Below, piece by piece: positions 23,100-33,183 of a stretch of DNA of 64,000 nucleotides (position 1 is its first letter; every line of letters starts with the position of its first letter). Origin of the DNA: Hypoxylon rubiginosum. Taxonomy: Eukaryota; Ascomycota; Sordariomycetes; Xylariales; Hypoxylaceae. The stretch covers positions 744,001-808,000 of the forward strand of contig CADCXA010000055.1 of assembly GCA_902806565.1 (NCBI GenBank), in the 5' to 3' direction. The notes beneath the pieces were generated by a model that saw only the letters and a list, made by a program, of their open reading frames with translations, did no database searches and was not told the DNA's origin. Both the position numbers and the translations under genes were made by a program.

Positions 23100-25130
23100 T
23101 GGAGTCTTTATGAAATTAAGGAATTACGGCGTTATGAGCATGGTTTCTACGTTATCAGCGAATGCATCATCCGGCGTTTGGAAAGAAAAGTGTGGCCTGC
23201 GGCGTAAAGTACCTACCCAAGGTAGATGGGAAATTAGGGGGCCAATGTAAATACCTCCTCCCCGCAAGACCTTTGTATCAATCTGTATAGTAAGGTACAT
23301 ATTTAAGAGGGAAGTGGCCCAGGGGAAATGGTCGCCACCGGACATACAAGGACGGATGTATACATGAGAGCCATCCACTCCAATGTTGTACAATATAGCA
23401 GCAAACAATTTTGTAATATACCTACATACCTATGTACCTAGGGTATATATATTCGAATTTCTCTCAACAAGAGGAGTATAAACGAAATGACCAACACTTA
23501 CACCATTCCGTGGATCCGCAACATCTCACACGATGATGATAGGGCTAGACAAGGCTCTCGGGATGTAACACATTAAACACATGTTTGTCTCACCGTACCA
23601 CTTACACTCTAACAGTCCTAGAAGGGAATCCATTCGGGATTGGAATAAGCCACACACACACACACACCCAGCAACCAAGAACTTGGTTCGAACGAGAGAC
23701 GCAATGCAACCCCGGGGACAACTGAGGCTATCCCGCCAGTTCGAATTTGGGTAAGCGGATTACTTGGCATGCTTACATAGTACGACCTTGCTGCTTGGTT
23801 GGTGCGAGAACGTGGGAAATGGGACGGATCCAGAGTGCCGGAAGGATGGCTCCTACTTTAATATCCGTGTCCGGGGTTATGTATCTCATAAGGGGAAATA
23901 CTTCATACCTCCTTTATTTTTAGACACGTCATATTCAACCAAAAAAACATTGTTGTATCCTAGCGGAGACCACGGAAGGTTTTTTTTTTTCTTGATTGCT
24001 CGGCAGGCTGGCAGGTCCACGAATTAACCAAATGCCATCTCGGCTTACGAAGGTATGAGGGATTCGGTGCGTTTACTCGACGTGTGCCGCGTGCCGTCGT
24101 TCTAAGCTTGACCGATCCTCAACGACGGATCGAATCATATCAATGGAGATAGCTACGAGCTGGGTGTGGAAAGATTGGGAACGCGTCTGGGCCGCCGCCA
24201 TGAACGCCTATTACCTCGCCGCCGAGCCGAGCCGGTCTGGCATGGCAATGCGGTGAGGAAGAGATACGAGGTTTGGGTTTTTGGTTCGTAAATTGGTACC
24301 TACTGTAGGGAAGTATGTAGACTGGTAGGTCAGGCTCCTTTGGTAGGGCTGACGGGGCTGAGGTCAGGCGATCTGGAAAAAAAAAGAGAAGACAAGAAAT
24401 ATTAAAAAAAGAAAATTCGGCGATATGGCCAGAAAATCGAAGATTATTGCTTTTCATGGAAAAGGAGGCTTATTATTTATTAGAAAATTGAAAAGAAATT
24501 TGCTTCTTCCCAGCTTCGCCAACTCTCTTTGGTCCTTGTCATCTCGTGCTGCACAACTGCAAAGCAAAAAGACACATGCAGCTTTGCGAGCGCCGCTCGG
24601 AAAGGATGAGCCGGGATGGAAAGAACAGAGAAAAAAACCGTCTGGGCAGCGCCAACCGCCATCAGCCATCAGGTGTCAGATGGGCCCGCGGGTAAGGATC
24701 AGCCAGCCCCTTCGCTCTCGCAATCTCTTCTCTGTACGACTCCAAAATGGAATCCTCTCATTTGAGCGCGAGCGAGAGCGAAGCGGAAGGACTCAACCCA
24801 CCCACCGCTTTCCCTCGTCCGGTCTGATATTTTACGTCAGCCTAGACCAGTCTTGGCCTTCAGTCATTCGCCTGCCTCGTGCTTTCCTTTACGATGAGGC
24901 TTGGCGGGAGGAGGAAAACAAAATGGGCAAGGGGGAGAGTGACGTACGGGTGCCCATCCATGTAGGTGCAAACATCAAGGTAAAGTGTATATAAGCTCGA
25001 GCTCCTTCTCGACGAGCTTAGATTATTAAAACCACATCATCGTCATCGTCATCAATCATCGGTTGCAGATCAAATCAACAACTCTCCAGAACGAAAAGCT
25101 CCAATTGCAAATTGACAACCTCATCCAACG
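23100..25130. other. Intergenic
   Basis: 2.0 kb without a convincing gene. It contains a CA microsatellite (about 23652-23668), TACCTA words near 23420-23440, and purine- and A-rich tracts around 24380-24420. GAGCGCGAGCGAGAGCGAAG near 24763-24782 is a purine/GC repeat. The 189-codon frame at 24425-24994 has no motif and biased low-complexity composition. Confidence 0.5.
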
Positions 25131-25723
25131 ATGCTCTCACCCCGTACTCTGCTCGCCGGCGTCGCCGGGCTGCTGGCCGCCGCCAGCCTGGCCGCCGCGT
25201 CGCCGCAAGGACCGATCAAGCCGGTGTCGTCGATCCCCGCGCACTGCTTCACGACGAGCGACGACTGGGAGCACACGACGGCCACGGTCAAGACCCATGA
25301 GTGCTACACCTACACCCGGGATGCTCCTTCGCGTAAGTAACATACCTTTTTATCTCTCACATCTCAACCTATATATATATATATTCCAAAGGAATACATA
25401 CTCCCCATCCATGTCTCTCTTTCACGATTAGCACGGCCAGTTACCGACGCTAACAACACTAAAACGCAACAGCAAACTGCCCGATCCCGTCGTGCCCCCC
25501 TCGCGTCACCGACGCCATCTGCCCGCAGATCATCGAGGTGTCGAGCGTGACGGTGCCGTGCGCCACGGACTGCTGCCCGACCACCACCACGTCGTACGTG
25601 TCGACGGCCGCCTGCCCGACCTGCGCCGGCAACTGCCCCGTCCCGACTCAGTGGATCACCTACACCACGGGCTGCGCCGGCACCCCCACCATCACGTCGC
25701 AGACCATCGTCACGCCGCCGTAG
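25131..25723 (+). CDS. Small cysteine-rich secreted protein
   Basis: Exons 25131-25332 and 25473-25723 join in frame to 150 residues. A clear signal peptide (MLSPRTLLAGVAGLLAAASLAAAS) is followed by a short mature protein with about a dozen Cys residues, including spaced pairs such as CATDCCPTTTT and CPTCAGNCPVP. There is no membrane span or GPI signal. The family is not recognised. Size, secretion signal and cysteine content resemble apoplastic proteins or candidate effectors, but that is only a class resemblance. The coding part is very GC-rich at third positions compared with the surrounding AT-leaning DNA. The intron has a GTAAGT donor and AACAG acceptor with a CTAAC branch site. Confidence 0.75.
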
Positions 25724-25750
25724 GACGAGCCGCCGAGATCGTATTAGCAT

Positions 25751-25773
25751 GGGACGGGACGGGACGGGACGGG
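25751..25773 (+). other. G-quadruplex-capable repeat in the 3' region
   Basis: Five GGG runs separated by AC (a GGGAC tandem) begin 28 bases after the stop codon of the small secreted protein gene. The pattern meets the usual G3+N1-7 quadruplex rule on the sense strand. Whether it lies in the mature transcript is unknown. Confidence 0.6.
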
Positions 25774-25932
25774 AAATCAAACCAAAAAAAAAAACCAATC
25801 GAAAACTCTAGGTAGTTGGCGGTGGGAAAGGGAGAAGAAAGAAAAATAAGTGGTTCATAGCTTTCGGAATTCAGCTTGATTTTTTTTTTAATATCATCTC
25901 TAGACCTTTAGTTTTTCTGTATGGCATCGTGA

Positions 25933-27207
25933 TTATCGTACTGTAGCCCCCTTCAGCGTCTTGACCGTGCACACGCCCCCGCTCGCCGTAGTGAGCTTCC
26001 CGACCTCCTCCTTGCCGGCCTCCTTGACCAGCTTCCCGTCGAACACCACCTCCAGGCCGTCCGTCGTGGTGAAGCCCGGCTGGAACGTCTCCCACACCTT
26101 CTTCTTGGGGTTGAGCACGCCCTCGGGCTCGCCCCGCCAGCCCTCGAACGTGACGCGCTCGCCGGCCTCGGCGCCCGCGGGCGGGATCACCAGCTCGACC
26201 GGCCCTTTGTGGTCGTCCGCCTCGCCCTCCGCCAGCTTCGGCGACGCGGCCAGGACCATGGCGCACGACTTGATGCCCCGCATCTTGACGGGCTTCAGGT
26301 TGGCCACCACCACCACCTTGCGGTCCTGCATCTCCTCCAGCGGTATCAGGCCGTTGAGCCCCGAGCACACGGTCCGGCAGACCTGGCCCTCGTACTCGCT
26401 CGTGTCGTCGGTGCCGGGCTTGTCGCCCATCGCGATGGTGGAGACGTACAGGCTGTCCGCTTCCGGGTGCTTGATGGCCTTCAGGATGTGGCCGACCCGC
26501 AGGTCGATCAGGTGAGGCGACGGCGGCGTGGTAACGGCGGGCGCTTTCTGGGGCTTGGGTGCCTTCTCCTTCTTTTCCTTCTTGGGCTTTTCGGTAGCTA
26601 CGCCTACTGCGGCAGCGGCCTTGTCCTTGACTTCGACCGCCGCGTTCACGACCGTCTCGGCGGCTGCCTTCGTTCGGTCGACGAGCGTAGTGGTGATGCC
26701 GCTCCCGCTACCACCGGCGGCCGCCGCGGCAGCAGCGGCTTTCTCCTTCTTTAGCCGCTCCTTCTCGGCCTTGGCGTCGGTGGGCGGCTTGACGTAGAGG
26801 ACCTCGTCGAGGTCGACCTTGACCTTATCCGCGTCGCCGACCTTTAAGCCGAAGACTCCCGAGTTCTGGACGAAGTCGAGGTGTCGGAGGATATGAGGGT
26901 GGCCGTGCTCACCCGTGCGCTGCTCGGGGGTCCACGACTTGACGGTCGGGGCCAGGGACTCGTAGATAGCGACGTCGGCCTTAGAGGGCTTGGTGCCGAG
27001 GAGGGTGGTACGAGAGGTCAGATGGGAGTTTAGCTTGTCGAGAATGGAGGTGTCGGAAGGAGAGCTCTTGAGCCTCTCCGATGTGGTGATCCATTGCTGG
27101 ACCTCCGTCTCCTCGGTGGAGGAGAGCTTCTGGGAATCGAGAGATGCCATGGTGAAAGTTCGGATGGAAAAGCCTCGTGAGAGAGGTCGTAGAGAGCGAT
27201 GTAGCAA
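25933..27207 (-). CDS. ARC1: Arc1-like tRNA-binding aminoacylation cofactor (EMAPII/OB-fold domain)
   Basis: One uninterrupted frame of 424 residues. The N-terminal third resembles the GST-C-like domain that docks glutamyl- and methionyl-tRNA synthetases in Arc1. A Lys/Ala-rich basic linker (KEKAAAAAAAAG and KPKKEKKEKAPKPQKAP, about 155-225) follows and probably binds tRNA. The C-terminal tRNA-binding OB fold starts at LIDLRVGHILKAIKHPEAD and continues with VCSGLNGLIP and KPVKMRGIKSCAMVLAAS. Two in-frame starts matter: ATG at 27207 adds 19 basic residues (MLHRSLRPLSRGFSIRTFT) like a mitochondrial presequence, and ATG at 27150 (MASLDSQ) gives a cytosolic form of 405 residues. Both could be used. 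The coding region is GC-rich. Confidence 0.88.
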   Translation of the reverse strand: MLHRSLRPLSRGFSIRTFTMASLDSQKLSSTEETEVQQWITTSERLKSSPSDTSILDKLNSHLTSRTTLLGTKPSKADVAIYESLAPTVKSWTPEQRTGEHGHPHILRHLDFVQNSGVFGLKVGDADKVKVDLDEVLYVKPPTDAKAEKERLKKEKAAAAAAAAGGSGSGITTTLVDRTKAAAETVVNAAVEVKDKAAAAVGVATEKPKKEKKEKAPKPQKAPAVTTPPSPHLIDLRVGHILKAIKHPEADSLYVSTIAMGDKPGTDDTSEYEGQVCRTVCSGLNGLIPLEEMQDRKVVVVANLKPVKMRGIKSCAMVLAASPKLAEGEADDHKGPVELVIPPAGAEAGERVTFEGWRGEPEGVLNPKKKVWETFQPGFTTTDGLEVVFDGKLVKEAGKEEVGKLTTASGGVCTVKTLKGATVR

Positions 27208-27658
27208 CAGCTTGGTGGCCTTTTATTCAACTGCGACTTCAAAAGAAGGGTCGCAGAAAGGGAATCAAGAAGTTGGGTATGAATTACCTAGGTACCTAAT
27301 CAAACGGTCAAACAGGTGTGAAGTTGAAGGAGGGGCTCAATCGAAAATTATTATCTCGAAATTGCCCCTCACACATGCTTAGTCACAGAGCTACGGTCGG
27401 TGCCTCTGTATCTGTGGGGTAAGTGTGGCGTTCCATGAATTCTACATACCTGTCAAATAGTAACCTTTTATTGTATTCAAAATCCAATATCTTCACATCA
27501 AACACCCAAGTATTTGATATCAAGCTTCTTCCATCCAGCTTTACGATGCCTCATTATTTAACAACCACGTAGAAAGCCCGTTTTATTTTATAAATCTGGG
27601 CTACGGTTTAGTAGTATCACATACTAGCTCCCTAGCTATTTTCAACAAGTGCAAAAAA
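27208..27658. other. Intergenic
   Basis: Probable promoter side of the Arc1-like gene. AT-rich, with a TACCTAGGTACCTA palindrome at about 27285-27298. No coding potential. Confidence 0.45.
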
Positions 27659-27860
27659 ATGCAAAAGCTCAGCCAGGTTCAAGCCCCCCGGTGGGGCTCG
27701 AACCTGGCTTACGAAAATCCTCGGGAGGATTTTACTGAGGGGCCGGGCGCGGTGCGGGGCCGGGTTCTCGCACTCAAACCACTAGGCCATTGGGCCACTT
27801 GGCCCACGGTGGCCCAGTGGTTAGAGGAGCTCTACCGGCCCGATGGAAAGTGCTCTGTTG
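27659..27860 (-). mobile_element. Palindromic element with RNA polymerase III A and B boxes (SINE-like/foldback)
   Basis: Reading the minus strand, an A box TGGCCTAGTGG (27789-27779) and a B box GGTTCGAGCCC (27704-27694) match tRNA-promoter consensus and are about 74 bases apart. The B box sits in a hairpin with 17-base arms and one mismatch (27671-27687 with 27693-27709). A second perfect 9-bp hairpin lies at 27714-27733. A second A box, TGGCCCAGTGG, faces the other way at 27810-27820, forming an inverted repeat with the first (27779-27820). The sequence is very GC-rich and ends abruptly in AT-rich DNA on both sides. It cannot be folded as a normal tRNA. A tRNA-derived SINE, or two copies inserted head to head, is the likely origin; flanking target duplications were not clearly seen. 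Confidence 0.55.
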
Positions 27861-28242
27861 CTATGGAATATATAGCTGCGTGACCCGTCCTTTGGCCGGT
27901 GAAATTATGGCAGTACTAATGAAATAAAGAGAAGTTGATGTCCCTTAGGTGTTGCGTTGGGCTTCGACGTCTAAAAGGACGCCTAATCTCTGGAGGCGCT
28001 TGACTACCTCTCGGTAATATAGATTGTTCGGTATAGGATGAAAGGACTTCTAGTTTGGGACAATGAGCTCCAGTGAAAGCCCGGAAGCCAAACTCCCAAG
28101 GGCATCTAGCCTGCCGAAGGATAGCTTCATGGGCTCACCGGATGCTGCCGACATTGCCAGAGTGTCTGTTCGACCTAATAAGGCTGCCAGAACACAGCTG
28201 AGGGTACACGATGAACGAATGGAATGATTCGTTAACTTCCTT
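27861..28242. other. Intergenic, 3' of the first GTPase gene
   Basis: No open frame of interest. It may include more of the repeat element's body: ACCGGCC near 27834 and GGCCGGT near 27894 are inverted copies. Confidence 0.4.
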
Positions 28243-29720
28243 CTAAGGGTCGTCGTCTGTAGCTGAATCTGCTAGTACTCCTTTGCGCGGCTTCGTCCTC
28301 GAAAAATTCAACATAGTAGCTGATGTTCCTATCAGGCCTACGCCCGCAGTCATGAGGGGAATAATCATCGTGGCACCGCCGGCCGCGACGGCCGCTACTC
28401 CTGCTAGTATTCCTAGCAACCCAACCGCGTTTCGTTTCAGCAATTTCCTCTTTTTCCCCTTTTCCACCTCTTCCAAAAGAACCTGTCTCCGCTTCTCTAA
28501 CCGTGTTTTCTCGTCAGAGAGTTTGTCGTCGGTCGCCGGTTCGAACTGGCTATAGGCTGGGGGGTTCTCGTTTGGTGTCTCTGGTGCCCATTGCGGTCTA
28601 GGTCTAGGCTTGCTCCCCGCGTTCTGGTTCTGCCTTAACTCCCCGTCAATCCTTCTCAGCTCGTCATAATCCCTCTCAAGTTTAAGCGAAATTTCCTTTT
28701 CTTCATTCCTTGTCTCGTTTAGGACACGTTCATACTCCTGTCGCTTGACATTGAATAGTGTCTTCAGGTCATCTCTGAGATCGCGCTCTGCAGATTCGAT
28801 ATCTTGTAGGCGTTGCTCTAAGTGTATCCTTTCCTCGTAAATCTGTTTTGTCAGTTCCTCAGATCGATCCTGTTGCGCCTGCACGTATCGCGATTTCAGA
28901 CCATTTAGATCTTCGCGCAGCGACTGCCAAATCACACTATACTCTTTGGCGAGGGTTTTTCCCGCTGATGTGTCTTCGAGAAGTCTATCCTCGTCAACCA
29001 TCTCGCGCTGCAGTTGCAGAACGGGAGGCCCGTGTGTATCAGATGTGGCCAGGAGAATATCAACGATGGAGAATGCCGAGTGTCGGTTGCCGTCCCATCT
29101 CACCGTATGACTCCCCCGCTGTTGCATGCCACCCCAGTACTTGTCTGTATACTGTAGTTGGGCTTCTCTCCTAATTGCGGCCTGCATCTCCGGACTCTCG
29201 CAGTTGATCGAATCCCACATCGTAGTTACTAGAAGGGAGAATCTGGATGATTCAGGCCCGCATATATCCTTAACCAGCTCGAAACCTCGGACGGCAGAGC
29301 CGGCGACTCTGTTATCGGTAATGCGATGGAGATAGAGGATCCCGCCGAGCTTAACGCCATTCCTGTGACACTGGCCAAGGAAAAAGGCGATTTCCTTGAA
29401 AACACCCGTATCGGATCGCCGGGTGTCGTCAAAGCCCGGAGTATCCACTAGAAAGATCCTCCGGTCCTGACTGCCGAAGCTATAAACCCCTATACCGGAG
29501 GTAACTTCATCGCGCATGGTCACGAAGTTAGAAACGCTCGGCTACCTATAACTTGATGTTTGCCGTTTCTGCAACGGGGGTTGGACTTACAAGAAATAAG
29601 CCCGTGGCCAATACCAACATCCCGCCCAGCTAGGCTGGTGATGAATGTACTCTTCCCAACACCCGTCAACCCCATCACCAATATTATGGTGTCGGATGGC
29701 CTGTGAAGTGTCAATCGCAT
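28243..29720 (-). CDS. P-loop GTPase with coiled coil and C-terminal glycine-rich membrane hairpin
   Basis: Exons 29720-29591 and 29504-28243 give 463 residues. The N-terminal G domain has P loop GLTGVGKST (17-25), G3 DTPGFDDT (64-71) and a TTMWD block (137-141) where G4 N/TKxD would stand; this resembles AIG1/GIMAP- and septin-related fungal GTPases. The block LHRITDNRVAGSA is shared with the divergent neighbour. A long charged coiled coil covers about 210-335, then a Pro-rich linker. A Gly/Ala-rich hydrophobic stretch (about 403-443, GLLGILAGVAAVAAGGA then GVGLIGTSA) follows, preceded by a KGKKRKLLKR cluster. It probably anchors in or perturbs membranes. The intron acceptor (GATGAAG at 29511-29505) was chosen from the CTAAC branch site upstream and reading phase; this junction is the weakest part of the model. 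The cellular role is unknown. Confidence 0.75.
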
Positions 29721-30771
29721 AATATAACCAGGGTAAGTTCACTCAGTGTCTATGGGTTCTTACAATAGCCTTGGGATCTCATCATTACCCATATTCTATG
29801 ATTATACCCCTTTATAAATGTTCAGGCTATGAATTCGGTTGCTCGTGGTTTGCGCGTTCGATTTGGGGGGTAGCTTGATGGATAACAGCGATTCAAGATA
29901 GAAATGCAAAACCGCGGGTAATGTTATACCCTGCAACTAATGCGATTTTTCCACATTTGCATTGAGCAGTCACGCCAAATGTCTTGCGTCGTATTGTAGG
30001 CTCCGTACGTAAGCGCAAGGACAATCGACGTGTCGTCGGAGAGTGGCGGTGGAGTGGCGCGATTGGTTGCCTCGATTATCTCCAGGCGACTACTAAATCA
30101 CACTGCCTCCTCTCATACATATGTATGTGGCCGGCTCTAGCGCGTACCCTTGGTTATACATACATAGTAGATCCCCAAAGCGAGCTGGGGGTTGTAAGAC
30201 TAATGCATACCAAGCCACCTAGGTAGGTAGGTACCTAAGGTAAGCAGGAAACTCGTCAGTATTGGATCATTTACCTATTCATTTATCTATGTATCTAGGT
30301 GTTTACTTTCATCGTTAGATGAGGGTATTAGAAATAAAATAAAAATAGTCTCGGGGGGACAGTTAGGTTAGTGATAGTGAAGCCTTGAAGTGTATAAACT
30401 ATATAACAGAGCCTAATGCGTGTGTGACATCGCGACCAGTATGCTTACCCCTGCCTTCGCGGTGTTGTGGAGAATTGCTCGATCCTAACTGCGGCTGAGC
30501 TTGGGATGCAACCCCTCCTCGAATACTGACAATAGCCCATTAATGAGGCGACCATGGCCATGGGTTGCTCTTGTGACCTACTGCGAATCCATTTATCCTA
30601 CCCAGTCCCTCTTTTGGGCCCCTGAAAGTTTCTAGTATTCAGTCAGTTTCTGCCCCTCTTGCCGTACTTAGTCACGAGACTCGTAGCCCGAGAGTATTAT
30701 TGAAAATACTTCTTCTGTTCGACTCGTGAAGTTGATGATATCAGAACTACGTACCGAGTAGTCAATCGAGG
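29721..30771. promoter_or_regulatory. Divergent intergenic region between the two GTPase genes
   Basis: About 1.05 kb between divergent start codons, AT-leaning, with ACCTAGGTAGGTAGGTACCTA at about 30220-30240 and ATGTATGT words. A shared regulatory region is possible but no specific site is recognised. Confidence 0.35.
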
Positions 30772-32804
30772 ATGTCTCTCATCATGGACGGCCACAAGCA
30801 GGTGGATATGGGGTTTCGTCCTCGGCCTTCAGACGTTGTCGTCGCGGTTATGGGAATGACCGGTTCGGGGAAGAGTACCTTCGTATCTCTGTGTACGAAC
30901 GAAGATGTTGAGATTGGGCATGACCTTCACGGATGTAGGTGCTTCGAACTTTCAAGCAACTTACTACAAGCTAACAGGCTCTAGGTACGCAGGAAGTTGT
31001 CGCTTATCGATGCCAGTATTCATCTTCCGTCGATATATATCTTATTGATACTCCCGGCTTCGACGATACAAACCGAAGCGATTCGGATATCCTTAAGACC
31101 ATCGCGGAATGGATGACTCGATCCTACATCAACGACATTAAGCTTAGCGGAATCATCTACCTACACCGCATCACGGACACCCGTGTTCAAGGCACGGCAA
31201 AGAAGAATCTCTTCATGTTCAAAAAGCTCTGCGGCCCTAGCGCTATGAAAAATGTCCTGTTAGTCACAACAATGTGGGAAAACGTCCTACCAGGTGACGG
31301 AGAGCGCCGCGAGACCGATCTCGTCAATACACCTGATTTCTGGGGCTTCATGTTGGCAGAAGGAGCGCATATACAAAGGCACAGGAATACGCGGGAATCG
31401 GCGATGGCCTTGCTGAAGAAGTTCGTAAAGAGCAGAAAGATAACAATGAATATCCAAGCGGAAATGGTGCATGAGCACAAGGACCTCGACGACACCGAAG
31501 CTGGTCGGGAGGTATTGGGTGAGATGCTGAAGGAGCGAGAGAGGGCAAGGCAAGAGGTGTTGGAGACACAACAGATGATGCAGGAAGCCCTTAAAGAACG
31601 CGACGAGCAATCCGCAAGGCTACTGCGCGAGCACCAAGAAAAGATGAACGCTAAGCTTGCCAAGATGGAGGAGGACCGGGAGAAGCTCAAGGTGACTATG
31701 GAGATGTTGCATGCCGAGAAGTTCGCCAAGCTCGAGAAGGAAATCGAGCGCTCCGACAAGAGAAACGATGTCCTCCAGCAGAAGTTAGATGACGCGATCG
31801 GGAAGTTAAAGATTCTACCGCCTCCATCCTCCACGGGAGCTGTCGCAGGGGAGTCTTCAAGATTTTCTTCGTGGAATACCCCCTCGTGGAATACCTTCCT
31901 TAAAAGCTACACCAATCTCACCCTATACGGATCCTATCATTACTTTGTTGGTCAGGCTAGGAACTTCGGGTTGGTATCACTATTTATTATTGATTTTTGG
32001 ACTATACTTACACATTCATAGGTCCCGTCACATCGACACGTGGAGAACGAAGTCCGGCGAGTACACAAAATACATTGCGTATGGATCAGGGAATTCCTGG
32101 TATCGACACTACCATGCCGATGGGCAATGCTACTCAGGTGAGTTCCACCACCCTAGCTGGGGATATAGATATGAATAACTAACCTATGAATTGGTAGACT
32201 GGTCTGATAGCCTGTCAGACGCCTACCCTAAGCTTGCAAAATGGCTGGAGAACGGAAATGAAATAGGGTGCCCGATCCAGGTGACATTGGGTAAACGAGG
32301 CCACTTCTTCATCAGAACGCAGAAAGAACGGCATTACAACGTATCGCACAGCATCAAGGACGACCTAGACGAAGACGACTGGAAGAACGTCAGGAGACTG
32401 TGGATGGGATATGAGAACACATATGTCGCGGAGCTCTTCGACGGTACCCTTCTCTGGGAACTCGAGTCATATTATCCCAAACTCGAGAGGAGGCTGTTAA
32501 AAGGTGTTGGAACGCCGCCTTGCAAAGCTATCAGAGTAAGTCGTTAAAATTATAAGGTCAAAAGCTCCGCTAAGTTTGTATCTAGGACTTGGCACTCAAT
32601 CCCAAAGATCCGGAGTCATATGCCATCGTCGTGACGTCGGGGTCATCTCGTATACGAACTGATAACGCGAACATGGAGTACGATTTTGGGGAGTTTAGCA
32701 AATGGAACTTGGCGATTATGAAGCGTTGAGTTATTTACTGTCTGGAGTTTTATACTTGGTTTTGCAATTGTGGTTTAAAGCCCGGGATAAGGGACAAACG
32801 TTGA
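30772..32804 (+). CDS. P-loop GTPase with coiled coil and novel C-terminal domain
   Basis: Five exons (30772-30934, 30985-31969, 32022-32137, 32198-32535, 32586-32804) join in frame to 606 residues. The G domain has P loop GMTGSGKST (28-36), G3 DTPGFDDT (76-83) and TTMWE (149-153); GIIYLHRITDTRVQGTA matches the neighbour gene. A strongly charged coiled coil spans about 222-337. A C-terminal region rich in Trp, Tyr and Gly follows (for example YIAYGSGNSWYRHYHADG), with a second block (GKRGHFFIRTQ, TYVAELFDGTLLWELESYY) that I do not recognise. Intron 2 uses a GTTGGT donor, the only one that keeps phase. The stop at 32804 follows a hydrophobic tail, so the exact C-terminus is less sure. Role unknown; the paralogous, divergent arrangement suggests a local duplication with domain exchange. 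Confidence 0.72.
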
Positions 32805-33183
32805 AACCGTTATTATACCCAAGTACTTGGTTGTAGGAGTTAGAGAGCGCTGCCTCCAGTTTTCGAGTTCCTTAATGAAAGATTGGGTGAGATTACATAA
32901 CATGGCTGTTAATTGAATTTAAGCATCAATTGCATAAAACCTTATCCACCTCTTCTTCGGAGCTAGGTCGGGCCGATGTCTCGGACTTTGGGATTGGACT
33001 GGGATCAACGGGTGACGGCTGCAACCCCAAGCTCTCGCAAGCTTGCAGAAAGGCAGCCTAGTAAACGTCAATCGCGATTCTTCTCCTTCAGCTCAACGGA
33101 GCTGTTTCGATGCCCGCCAGAAGCAGCTAAAACATCCCACACCACTATCCAACTATCACAAAACACATAACGATCCGACCAAG
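32805..33183. other. Intergenic, promoter of the V-ATPase subunit gene
   Basis: Spacer between two plus-strand genes. CT-rich words near 33077-33095. No coding potential. Confidence 0.45.

Noticed and set aside
24425..24994. 189-codon frame
   Set aside because: No motif, biased Arg/Ser/Lys composition, no splice partners; probably intergenic.
26209..26754. Antisense frames over the Arc1-like gene
   Set aside because: GC-rich mirror of the basic linker and OB fold; no independent support.
31187..31834. 215-codon antisense frame in the second GTPase gene
   Set aside because: It is the Ser-rich mirror of a Lys/Glu-rich coiled coil, a common artefact.
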